64,000 nt of DNA from Datisca glomerata. Lineage: Eukaryota; Streptophyta; Magnoliopsida; Cucurbitales; Datiscaceae. A program made the translations under genes and the position numbers. The DNA lies in the NCBI GenBank assembly GCA_003255025.1, contig QANY01013809.1, positions 186,001-250,000 on the forward strand. The letters are read 5' to 3'. Position 1 is the stretch's first letter; each line of letters begins with the position of its first letter. The notes under the pieces are model-generated. The model did not search any database. It was not told the origin of the DNA and saw nothing but the letters and a program-made list of their open reading frames with translations. Shown here piece after piece: positions 9,307 through 19,251 of this stretch.

Positions 9307-11187
9307 ATGTTTATTTCAAGAAGATACAGCAAGAAGCTGTGTAAAAATGTTGGTGTTTTACGCAGAAAATTTTCATCCATACCCAATTCTGAACCAAAGA
9401 GATTTACAGCTACAGAATGCATTTTTTGGGTGGGTGAGAACATTAGCCATGTGTCATATTTGCAGGACCTCTTGCAAAGCTGTGCAAGAAGAAGATCACT
9501 AATGAATGGTAAAGCATGTCATGCTCAAATTATTCTGAAAGACTTGTCCTCTGACATTTTAACGTCAAATATGCTGATCAACATGTACTCGAAGTGTGGT
9601 TCAGTGGACTTTGCTCGCAACCTGTTCGACAGAATGCCTGAAAGAAGCCTAGTTTCATGGAATACCATGATTGGATCATATACCCAGAATGGAGATCAGG
9701 AGCAAGAGGGTCTTAATCTTTTCGTGCAGATGCAAAGAGAAGGATGCCCTTTTAGTGAGTTCACCATTTCTGGCGTTCTTTGTGCTTCTGCTGTGAAATG
9801 TGCTCTTTTCGAGTGTAAACAACTTCACGCTTTTGCTATTAAGGCTGCAATGGATTCGAATGTGTTTGTTGCAACTGCGTTGCTCGATGTTTATGCGAAG
9901 TGCGGTTTGGTGAAGGATTCAAGTTGTATTTTCGAAGGCATGCCAGAGAGAAGTGATGTTACTTGGAGCTCAATGGCGGCTGGCTACGTGCAGAACGAGC
10001 TATATGAGGAAGCATTATCATTAGTTAGAAAAGCTCAAGTGATGGGGTTACAACTTGACCATTTTATGATTTCATCTGCTATTTGTGCGTGTGCTGCTCT
10101 AGCAGCCCTGATAGAAGGTAATCAAATAAATGCCTTGTTAACTAAAACTGGGTTTGGTTCAAATATGTTTGTGGCTTCCTCTCTCATAGACATGTACGCG
10201 AAATGCGGCAGCATTAGAGAAGCATACAACGTTTTTCGAGGATTACAAGAACGTAATATTGTTCTATGGAATGCAATGATATCTGGGCTATCTAGAAATG
10301 CACATTCCCTCGAGGCAATGGTGTTATTTGAGAAAATGCAACAGACAGGCAATATTAATCCCAACGAAGTAACTTATATTGCTGCCTTATCAGCATGTAG
10401 TCATATGGGATTAGTCAAAGATGGAGAGAAATATTTCAAGTTAATGATAACTGAACATTGTGTATTACCCAATGTTCTTCACTATTCATGCATGGTTGAT
10501 ATCCTTGCACGAGCAGGGAAAATTCTTGAAGCATATGATTTGATAAAGAGAATGCCATTTGAGGCTACTGCTTCCATGTGGGGTTCAATTTTAGCTTCTT
10601 GTAGAAGTTATGGGAATCTTGAGGTGGCTGAGGTTGCAGCTGAACATTTGTTTGAGAAAGAACCGAATAATGCTGGGAACTATATTTTGCTGTCAAATAT
10701 ATATGCAGCAAATGAAAAATGGGATGAAGTTGCTAAAGCAAGAAAGCTTCTTAAAGACAGTGAAGTGAAGAAGGAGAAGGGAAAGAGTTGGATTGAAATT
10801 AAGGATAAAGTTCATTCCTTTATGGTTGGAGAAAGAAACCATCCTCAAATTTCTGAGATTTACTTGAAATTGGACGAGTTAGTGGAAGAATTGAAGAAGA
10901 TGGGTTACAAGGCAGAAACTGAACACGATCTCCATTATGTAGAAGAGAGTAGAAAGAGAGAGCTTTTGAGGCACCACAGTGAGAAGCTTGCTCTTACAAT
11001 GGGACTCATGTCTTTGCCTCGTAACGCGCCAATCAGGATAATGAAGAACCTGAGAATTTGTGGGGATTGCCACACTTTTATGAAGCTCACTTCAAATGTT
11101 ATTACTGGGAGGGATATAATTGTTAGAGATATCAATAGATTTCACCATTTTAAGAATGGGTCTTGTTCCTGTGGTGATTTTTGGTGA
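9307..11187 (+). CDS. PLS-class pentatricopeptide repeat protein with DYW domain
   Basis: Single-exon gene of 626 codons from the first in-frame ATG (9307); upstream in-frame codons are not ATG. The N-terminus (MFISRRYSKKLCKN, more Arg/Lys, few acidic residues) looks like a mitochondrial or plastid presequence. Residues about 50-440 are PLS-type PPR motifs with the usual LINMYSKCGSV, SWNTMI and YAKCG cores; E and E+ motifs follow (about 440-530, including KGKSWIEI). Residues about 532-626 form the DYW domain, with the deaminase-type HSE (557-559) and CGDC (585-588) zinc-ligand motifs and CSCGDFW at the C-terminus, where most relatives end in DYW. DYW proteins bind organellar RNA and perform site-specific C-to-U editing. 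The domain looks complete, so an editing role is likely by family; the target site cannot be predicted here. Short repeat number suggests a gene similar to the Arabidopsis At5g04780 group (tentative). Confidence 0.93.
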   Translation: MFISRRYSKKLCKNVGVLRRKFSSIPNSEPKRFTATECIFWVGENISHVSYLQDLLQSCARRRSLMNGKACHAQIILKDLSSDILTSNMLINMYSKCGSVDFARNLFDRMPERSLVSWNTMIGSYTQNGDQEQEGLNLFVQMQREGCPFSEFTISGVLCASAVKCALFECKQLHAFAIKAAMDSNVFVATALLDVYAKCGLVKDSSCIFEGMPERSDVTWSSMAAGYVQNELYEEALSLVRKAQVMGLQLDHFMISSAICACAALAALIEGNQINALLTKTGFGSNMFVASSLIDMYAKCGSIREAYNVFRGLQERNIVLWNAMISGLSRNAHSLEAMVLFEKMQQTGNINPNEVTYIAALSACSHMGLVKDGEKYFKLMITEHCVLPNVLHYSCMVDILARAGKILEAYDLIKRMPFEATASMWGSILASCRSYGNLEVAEVAAEHLFEKEPNNAGNYILLSNIYAANEKWDEVAKARKLLKDSEVKKEKGKSWIEIKDKVHSFMVGERNHPQISEIYLKLDELVEELKKMGYKAETEHDLHYVEESRKRELLRHHSEKLALTMGLMSLPRNAPIRIMKNLRICGDCHTFMKLTSNVITGRDIIVRDINRFHHFKNGSCSCGDFW

Positions 11188-11580
11188 ATGCTGGTAAACT
11201 CCTTGTACTTCTCTATAGTTACTGCTGGTATGTAACATTAGAGATGAATACATGGAATGTTATTGAGAGGGTTCTTACCATTGAAATTGAAATTGATACA
11301 TCTGGTTCTCAACTAACTAGGATGTATATTTACCAAAGCCTTTGAAATTGGATGTAGGATCATTCAACAAGGAGGTGAATAGGTATGTCTCTCTTTTTCT
11401 TTAATCAAATTATAGTAGAGTAGACGGTGGCGGAAGGGATAAAGATGGGGACGATGTCTACTAAATAGAAAGCACATAAAAAATGTAGTCCAAATGGTAA
11501 AAATCTTAGACTTAGAGGTTTATTTTACTTTCAGGCATTGGGTTTGACTGCTCTTAGATGTAGAATAATTTTTTGGAGTC
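11188..11580. other. PPR 3' flank and junction with the gypsy element
   Basis: Contains the PPR 3' UTR, then non-coding DNA. A 5' LTR and PBS for the gypsy element were sought here and not seen, so the element is probably 5'-truncated close to 11.5 kb. Confidence 0.45.
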
Positions 11581-12581
11581 ATGCCCCGGTCGACGACACC
11601 GCACTGGTCCTTTCGTTACCAAAGAGACACTGCAAAAGATGTTGGAAATGGAAAACGTCAGGGCCTCTCTAAGCGATACGATAGTGGACTTTCGCCCTCT
11701 TACCCATGTGAGCTGGCCATGAGATCGTACCCGTCTGAGTATGTGCCTTCGAAGTTCCACAAGTATAACAAGAAGGAAGGATGTGCCAGGGAGCACATTG
11801 TCCGTTTTATTGAACGGGCATACACTTGGTACACAAACTTGGCACCAGGATCGATCTCGAGTTGGTCATACATGGTCTCGACCTTCATGACCAATTTCAT
11901 CTGTGGGATGCTTAAGTTGGCACCAGGATCGATCTAGAGTTGGGGCGTGAGCCTCAGAGAAAGGACGAGGATCTAATGACTTTTTTCAGACGGTTCAAGG
12001 ACAAGGCGCTCAACGGTCGTGAGGCATGGAAAGAGGAGGCGCTCGTGAAGATGTGTATCTGCGGGATGCTTAAGGAGTACAGGGCGCATTTGGTGAACTT
12101 GGACATTACTACATTCTCTCGTCTCAACGTTGCTGCTCAACGCACCAACACTTTAGTGCCCAAGCTGAAGGCCACAGAATAGGGAGAGCGTAGTGCATGG
12201 AAACCCGTGAGATACGCACCCCAAGTAGCAATGGTGCAACCTCAAAAGCTGGGTGCTAAATGAAACAGGAGTGAGGGGGATGCTCCGCCGCCTTTTCCCT
12301 CTCCCATAGACAAAGTAGAGGCATTGTTGAACGTCTGGGTCAAGGATAAAGTCGTACGGAGGCCCTAGGTGGAGAGGTTGCCCACGAGAGAAGAAAGAGA
12401 GTCGGCTCGTTACTGTAGCTTCCACAGGGACAACTCTCATGCAACAAAGGACTGCAGGACTTTGAGGTGGATTTTCCATGATAAACTCAAGAAGGGGGAA
12501 ATCATTACAGAAGATACGGATGTTGTGGTGAACCAACCTTTCCCACTGCATGCTAACGCGGATACGATCAGTGTGATATGA
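11581..12581 (+). pseudogene. Gypsy gag remnant with zinc-knuckle-like motif
   Basis: Fragments in more than one frame match the retrotransposon gag domain: KYNKKEGCAREHIVRFIE, WYTNLAPGSISSW, QRKDEDLMTFFRRFKDKAL and EEALVKMCICGMLKEY. CSFHRDNSHATKDC at 12414-12455 is the plant gypsy knuckle variant. A roughly 25-bp word (TTGGCACCAGGATCGATCT and following bases) occurs twice, near 11839 and 11916, and a GGGATGCTTAAG word occurs both before the second copy and near 12063, as expected after template switching or local duplication. No continuous gag frame survives. Confidence 0.75.
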
Positions 12582-12714
12582 GGTCCTTCTTCATCGTGAG
12601 GAACCGTGGTGGATGAGAAGGAAGAAGATGAAGGCATGCAGATGGAGACAAATGCTGCCTTCATAGAATAATTGTTGCGAGTGAGAGTTTGCAAAAAAAA
12701 AAAAAATTGACACC

Positions 12715-13200
12715 TTGGAACTGGACCAGGAGGTGCAATGTCAAGTGACACAGACATTAGTGAATGTCTCTGAGCAGAGTAAGGCCAGAGCACAATGTTA
12801 CTTTTCTCAGCCGCCTTTAGGAAGGATAAGAAAGAATGAAGAAGGCGCGATCACTTTTACCAATGCAAACCTAATTCATGTCGAGGCATTGGTCAATGAG
12901 ATGCAAGTTAGGAGGGCCCTCATTGATAATGGGTCCGGGATTAACTTAATATCACTCGCCACTTTTCGGGCCGGAAGTATACTTGAAAGAAGACCGATTA
13001 GACAACATATTCTAATTACGGGTTTCTCATCGCACTCGTTAGAACGTTGGGGCATGTGAATGTTGAGGTACAAGTGGGACCAATCAGCACTACAGACTGT
13101 TTACATGTCATCGAATCTGAGACCATCTATCACATTTTGTTGGGAAGGCCTTGGATCCATGATCATGTGTGTGTCCCTTCTACACTGCACCAATGTGTCA
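12715..13200 (+). pseudogene. Gypsy aspartic protease remnant
   Basis: The frame gives VRRALIDNGSGINLIS with the catalytic-type Asp near 12925. Most active relatives read D(T/S)G; here the motif is DNG, which by itself suggests an inactive enzyme. After a frameshift near 13047, VNVEVQVGPIS and YHILLGRPWIHDH follow, the typical C-terminal part of gypsy proteases (LLGRPW). Confidence 0.75.
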
Positions 13201-13799
13201 AGTCTAGGTGGAAGGGGAAGGATATCACCATTCTAGCCACGAAAACGCCATTTGACGAAACAGAGGCTCATCTGGTACAACCACATTGTTTGATGAGATT
13301 GCTTCCCCTGGAACGATGGCCTCGAGAAGGATCACGCATGTCACTTTTCCAAAGTGGGAAGACAAATGGGGCAAGGCTAAGGTGTCAGGGGGCAGCAAAC
13401 TAGTCACCCAGGTGACGTTGTAGAACGACAAAAGAGCGTACAAATTATAATGGCATGCGGGATCAAGGGAACACCCTGATCCCCCCGACGGCGTGACAAG
13501 GGAAATAATGTCAGAGGAGGCATTTGTGAAGCAACAAAGGCTAACCAATGGGACCTAAGTGATGAACTATGAGGTGTCAGAAGAACCTCCGAAATCAACA
13601 CCGTCACCGTCACATGAGGAAGTCTTCCTCGACGGGGAGGCAGAACGGAGACCCATTTTCTTGTTGAAGGGCATGTTTGTAGATTAAAGGGATATCCTAC
13701 TGACCCTACACAGAGACGTCGGGGTTAAATCCCACCCTGGTGACACATAAGTTGGGGGTTTCCACAACGTGCAACCCCGTCAAGCAGCCACCTCGACAC

Positions 13800-14480
13800 T
13801 TTCGACCCGATGTAGAGTTGCAAATAAAGTCTGAGTTTACTAAGCTTATGGAGGCTAAGTTCATAAGGCCGATAGAGTACCCCACCTGGCTGGCCAACAT
13901 TGTGCTGGTTTAGAAAAAGAACGGTCAGATACGACGTTGGTTGACTTTAGAGACTTGAACAAGGCATGCCCGAAAGATGACTTTCCACTGCCAATTGTGG
14001 ACGACTTAGTAGACGCCACAACGGAACATGAGATTTTCTCCTTCATGGATGGGTTTTGTGGGTACAATCAGATCGGGATGGCTCTGGGAGACGCCGAGAA
14101 GACTGTTTTAGGACTCATTTCAGAAACTTTTACTACATCGTGATGATGTTCGGACTAAAAAACGCCGGGGCTATCTACCAAAGGAAAATGACGCGATCTT
14201 TCACAACATGATTCATGAATTCGTTTAAGACTACGTAGATGATTTGGTTGTTAAGTCTAAGGTGGTTGGCCTACATCTCAATCACCTTAGGAACATATTT
14301 GAAAGATGCAAAAAGTACAAGCTCAAGATAAATCCATTAAAGTGCGCCTTCGGGGTACCTCGTGGCAAGTTTTTGGGGTTATGTGTACACCAACGTGGTA
14401 TAGACATTGACCAGTCAAAAGTGCGAGCCAAGGGACATGCCACCGTCACAGACAGTGAATGAGCTTAAATCTTTCTTGGG
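13800..14480 (+). pseudogene. Gypsy reverse transcriptase remnant
   Basis: Recognisable blocks are VDFRDLNKACPKDDFPLP, FSFMDGFCGYNQIGM and, after an in-frame stop, DYVDDLVVKSK near 14230-14262, the YxDD polymerase active site with its first catalytic Asp pair intact. INPLKCAFGVPRGKFLG follows, also a conserved RT block. Stops and frameshifts (for example before DYVDD and after 14143) break the domain. The DLNKACPKD block is typical of plant Tat and Athila type elements. Confidence 0.85.
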
Positions 14481-14629
14481 AAAAGTTTCATATGTACGGC
14501 GATCCTAGCATTGGCAGAGTCAGCTGTGCACTGCAACCACTTTTAAAAAAGGGTTGTCAGTTCAAATGGGCATCAAAGCAGCAAAGGTGTTTCTAGCAGA
14601 TCAAGGATCTCCTACTAACATCTGCCACC

Positions 14630-14983
14630 ATGGAACCACCCCGGGGAGATCTGCCACTTATTTTGTACATTACGTCCACGGCTAAGTCCATTGGATCATT
14701 ATTGGCTCAGGAGCGGGTAGGGGTAGAGTTGCCAGTTTACTGCTTAAGTAGGGTTTTGCGCGATGCTGAGTTAAGATACACGCCCCAAGAAAAGCATTGT
14801 TTAGCACTTGTCTTCGTCACTCAGAAGCTGCGGCGCTACCTGCTCGGTAATAAAATTCATCTGATGACCAGGTCCAACCTGGTTCATTTTATTTTGTCAA
14901 GGGCAGCCCTGAATGGGAGGTTCACTAGGTGGACGATGTTGTTGAGCGAATTTGATATCATGGTAATGACGTCGAAGGCGTAG
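14630..14983 (+). pseudogene. First (RT-linked) RNase H domain remnant
   Basis: The 117-codon frame carries LYITSTAKSIGSLLAQE, VYCLSRVLRDAELRYTPQEK and LLSEFDIMV, the order and motifs of the RNase H domain that directly follows Ty3/gypsy RT. It lacks any close upstream start of its own and is part of the broken polyprotein. Confidence 0.8.
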
Positions 14984-15040
14984 AAGAGCCAAGCTCTTAC
15001 AGATCTGTTAGCAAAATTCCCAAATGGAGAGTCCGAACCT

Positions 15041-15376
15041 TTGGATGAAACCATCCCAGGGGAGCTCTACAAGGTAAACCTTGGTGAAGAGGCAGTGTGG
15101 GGGTTGACCTTCAATGGATCGTCAACGCATAATGGAGGTGGAGCAGAGCTCGTACTAGAAGACCCTATGGGCAGCATGTTTCCAATGGCATACAAGTTGA
15201 CATTCCCTTGCATGAATAACGAAGATGAATATGAGGCACTGGTGCTTGGTCTAAATTATGCAAAGGACAAAGGGGCAACATCCCTTAAGGTGAAGGGAGA
15301 TTCAATTTTGATAACTAACCAGGTTAATGGGGAGTTTGTCGCCAAGGAACCCATCCTCGCAAAGTACACACACTGA
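15041..15376 (+). pseudogene. Second, additional RNase H domain remnant (aRNH type)
   Basis: The 111-codon frame reads WGLTFNGSSTHNGGGAELV, then FPCMNNEDEYEALVLGL and VKGDSILITNQVNGE. These match the plant RNase H-like domain whose usual form is DGSSNxxGxGAG, NNxAEYEAL and GDSxLV. Here the first catalytic Asp (DGS) has become Asn (NGS). A second RNase H between the first one and integrase is a recognised mark of the Tat lineage. Confidence 0.8.
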
Positions 15377-16079
15377 ATCCAAATGTTGACTGACACGTTC
15401 GAGAAGTTAGTCTTTGAACACACGCCCCACTCCCAGAATCATCACAGATGCATTGACTACGCTTTCCTCCAAACTTCCAGTCTCAGACCCTGTCCCCATT
15501 ATCGAAGTGGTTGTATAGACTAGCTCTCTTGTTTCTGAAAGCCTCGAGCGGGATGTGTATCAAGATTGGATAGATGATATTCAAAGACGGCTTAATGAAG
15601 GGAGCATAATGGTTGACCGAGACTTAAAAAATTTTGTGCAGTTGAAGGGAGTATTGTTCTACCGGGGAACATATGGGTTCCTTGCAAGGTGCATAAGTGT
15701 TGAGGAAGGCAGAAGGCGACTCCAACGCCTTCATGAAGACATTTTCTCCATGGAGGGGCCACTGTTACATAGACACCTACAAATGATGTGGTACTATTGG
15801 CTGAACATGAATGAAGAGGTCCTTACACTCTGAAAGGACTGTCCAAAATGCCAACTCCTACCAGACCCGAAAGAAGTGAACGTCATAGAAGTTATCAGCG
15901 ATTGAAGACAGCCAGCCCTATGTCGCCTACCTGGAAGATGGAGTGTTACCCACGGACCCCGCAGGCACCATTAACATCAAAAGAAAAAGCTCACGCTTTT
16001 TTCTCTTGAGGGGAGAATTACTACGAAGAGGGATAGGCGACCGACCACTCAAATGCCTTGGGGTCGAGGAACAACGTAC

Positions 16080-17142
16080 AATCATGGAAGAGGTGTATAG
16101 AGGCGCCTGTGGAGAGCACTAAGGCGGAAGACGTTTGTACGAGGAATTGTTGCTAATAGGGTATTACTGGCCAACTATGGAGATGGATTCAATGGAGTTT
16201 GCAAGGAAGTGTTATGCATGCCAAGTGTTAGGGAATGCCATACACGCACCTTATATGGCCTTGCATCCGGTGGAGGTCCTTTGGCCATTTCATACTTGGG
16301 CGATGGATTTCATAGGCCCGATCTCATCAGCATCTAAAGGAACATATGGATTATGGCTGCTACAGATTGGTTCACCAAGTGGGTTGAAACTGTTGCATTG
16401 AAGAAAGGGACGGGTGAACAAGACTACAACTTCATCAAAGAGAACATAATTTTTACATTTGGACTACCTAGGAGGATAATATCGGACAACGGCACTGCAT
16501 TCACAAGCAAATTGGTGTCTCAAATTGTCCGAGAACTACAACATCCGCCATGACAGATCTTCCCCCTACTACCCCAAGGGAAATAGACAAGCAGAAGCGA
16601 CCAACAAGACATTGCTAAGGATCCTAAGTAGGATGGTTCACGAAGCTCAAGAAAACTAGCATGAGCTATTATCCTTAGCACTTTGGGCATATAGAATGTC
16701 AAAGCGTACCCCTACTCAGGCAACACCTTTCTCATTGGTATACGGATGCGAATCCATGATACCCACGGAGATGATGGTATCTTCCGCTAAACTATTGTTA
16801 TTCGCTGGGGTGGAATAGGCCACACGCCTTGGAGATTTGGAGGCCTTAGAGGAAAGAAGAGACAAGGCAAAGGAAAGCATCCAGGCATACCAAGAGCCTA
16901 TGAGTCAGACGTATGAAGCTATTGTGAAGCCTCAAACCTTTGCTGTGGGGGACCTGGTGCTGAAGGCGGCTGAGCATGTGATGAAAGGGATACAAGCCAA
17001 GAAATTTGAGTCAAAGTGGGAAGGACCCTACGAGATCGCCACTGTAGCCGATAGCGGGTACTGCCGACTAGCCGACCCTCAAACGCACCAAGTCATCCCA
17101 ACGACTGTCAACTTCAAGTACATTAAGAAATACTATGCTTGA
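16080..17142 (+). pseudogene. Gypsy integrase remnant
   Basis: Blocks in several frames give the zinc-binding region (GYYWPTMEMD, then CYACQ), the core start HTWAMDFIGPI (first Asp present), ATDWFTKWVETVALKKGTG, FGLPRRIISDNGTAFTSK (second Asp present) and PYYPKGNRQAEATNKTLLRI with the Glu. The C-terminal part at 16837-17142 includes KFESKWEGPYEI. Frameshifts near 16353 and 16550 and stops near 16660 and 16818 break it. The polyprotein ends at the TGA by 17142. Confidence 0.85.
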
Positions 17143-17401
17143 TATTGCATTTTTTCTTTAATATTCCTAGCCTGTAATGTAGCTAATTCCTAAAATGCAA
17201 TTAGGACCGTGAGACAGTTCAGCGAAGTTTTGTTCCTGAAACGCATGTAAGACGTTTCAGTGAAAGTAGGTAGGCCAACGAAGAAATGTATAAAATATTC
17301 AAATATTAATACAAGTTCCATTTTCTTCGTTTTATCAAATATCAATGTCTAGTGAGACTTTAACCAATGTTGCTATCCCCCTTAAAATGGAACTTAGCCG
17401 T

Positions 17402-17440
17402 TGGAAAAAAAAAAGAAGAAGGTGGAGGGGGAGGAGCAAA
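17402..17440 (+). other. Purine-rich tract after pol
   Basis: A nearly pure purine run (GGAAAAAAAAAAGAAG followed by GGTGGAGGGGGAGGAG) lies between the end of integrase and the hairpin. It resembles a polypurine tract and could be an internal PPT, but no LTR follows, so its role is uncertain. Confidence 0.4.
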
Positions 17441-17543
17441 ATAATCGCTTAACTCATTGTTGAGACTCACATGATTACAAAGGCGGAATTTGGCCGCCGT
17501 GTTAATTATCTCAATTATCACTTATTTAGCGAAACATGGCCGT

Positions 17544-17703
17544 CATATACTGATTTAATTTATAAATTCTCCTAGTAGATAATGATTGTGCTAAGTAATG
17601 AGTAAAAATGATGTAATACTATGCTCGATATTACATCATTTTTACTCATTACTTAGCACAATCATTATCTACTAGGAGAATTTATAAATTAAATCAGTAT
17701 ATG
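17544..17703. repeat. Perfect 75-bp inverted repeat with 10-nt spacer
   Basis: Left arm 17544-17618 and right arm 17629-17703 are exact reverse complements over all 75 bases; the spacer is CTATGCTCGA. Transcription through it would give a long perfect hairpin. It lies between the end of pol on the plus strand and the end of the antisense ORF on the minus strand. No clear target-site duplication flanks it. Perfect arms inside an otherwise decayed element mean either a young foldback insertion, a recent palindrome-forming repair event, or a sequencing/assembly fold-back artefact. Confidence 0.97.
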
Positions 17704-17809
17704 AAAATGCACTGTGGAATAAAATAATAACATGCTTTTGTATTAATTTCTTACAGATGTACAAGAATGCAAGAAAAGGCGATACAAAAGCTATGGCTGG
17801 GGAAATAAA

Positions 17810-19217
17810 TCAGGAGCAAGTTTGCCCGAGATGATAGGGTAACGCTCTAGCATGACACGATGCTTACCTATCTTGACTCTAATGTCATTGATCTTCGCCT
17901 CTACTCTAGCCATATTGCATCACGCTCCGCTATTTGTGCCTCAAAATCTTCTACCTGGTTAATTCTGAGATAACATCTCTGAAGCCTTATGCATGTGTGA
18001 ATGTGAGGATGAAGCCAGTCTAAGTTTGGTCCTATAGGGGGGAGGTCACGCCAGCAACCCAACAAGAAAGCAAGAGCCTAGGGATCTGCATCCTCATGAG
18101 ATGAATGATCAATGATATAGAGGATCTGAGCCAACATGGTGAGAGATGTCTGACGGACCAAGGGCATTCCTCTCATGCTGCTAAAGCCTGTACCAGGGTG
18201 TGACCACTCTGCCCGCTGCAAGTATGAGAGTAAGAGGTGGTCAACCATCATGCCATGAAACTCCCCTATTACCCCGGGCAGTGGCAGGGTAAAAGACTCT
18301 AGATTAAAAGAAGAATATTGGCCACTATCGGTGATCGAGGTATCTCCATCTGATCCGACCTCGACAGTAGACGCTAGACCGATACAATCCTATGCAGTAC
18401 TATAAGCATCCTAAGAAGACTCTCGATTGGCCTCCCTTTCGACCCCTGCCTCATTTGCCATCACTGGATGCACGGAAGACTCACCTCACGGCATAAGTCG
18501 TGCCCTAGTGGGAGGTCCAAAAATGTTAAAGTATGTGGCCCCAAGGGTGAGGTCAATCCCGGTATCCAAGGGAATAACAAGACCAACTGAGCGTTCACCC
18601 ATGGATTCACAACACAGATTGGGGGATGAAAACTCAAAGATATTCATGAAGAGGTCGAGGGAACTTTGTTGAAAAGAAGAAGTAAGTTAGAAATAACAAA
18701 GCGTAAGTCACAAAGATAATCAATGAAGGCTTGGTTACCCTTGTGTGAGCTTTGGGGCTCAGAGGGTGTGTCTGTGGGGGCGCTGGAGCATTTAGGTCAG
18801 GGGTGACATCCACCGAAGGATTCGTCGCGTTGTCCACACCCATAGTTCGGTCAATGGGCGTTGGTCTGAAAGTAGGTGAAAGAGGTATGACAAGATCCTG
18901 AAAGAGCAAAACAACAAGTATCAAAAAAGGGGAAAGGAAGAGCTAAGGAGAAACTACATGTAAAGATTGAAATGGGCAAATACATTGCGAAAAAAATTCC
19001 ACCTTGTGAAATGTTGGCGAAACATCTATAAGGGCAGGATTAGATCCCCTAGCAGCGTTCGAAGCTCGAGAGTTCACAACCATTCCTGACTCACGGACCT
19101 AAGAGATGTATGACAAGATTGAGTCATAATGATCGAATTAGAAAAAAAAGAAGCATATATACATTTATATAGAGAGATGGGGGTGTTACAGATGCATATA
19201 TACATATATAAAAAGGA

Positions 19218-19251
<34 letters not shown>

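Noticed and set aside
9278..9502. 74-codon frame at the PPR gene start
   Set aside because: Out of frame with the PPR protein and without domain support; the PPR frame is the real one.
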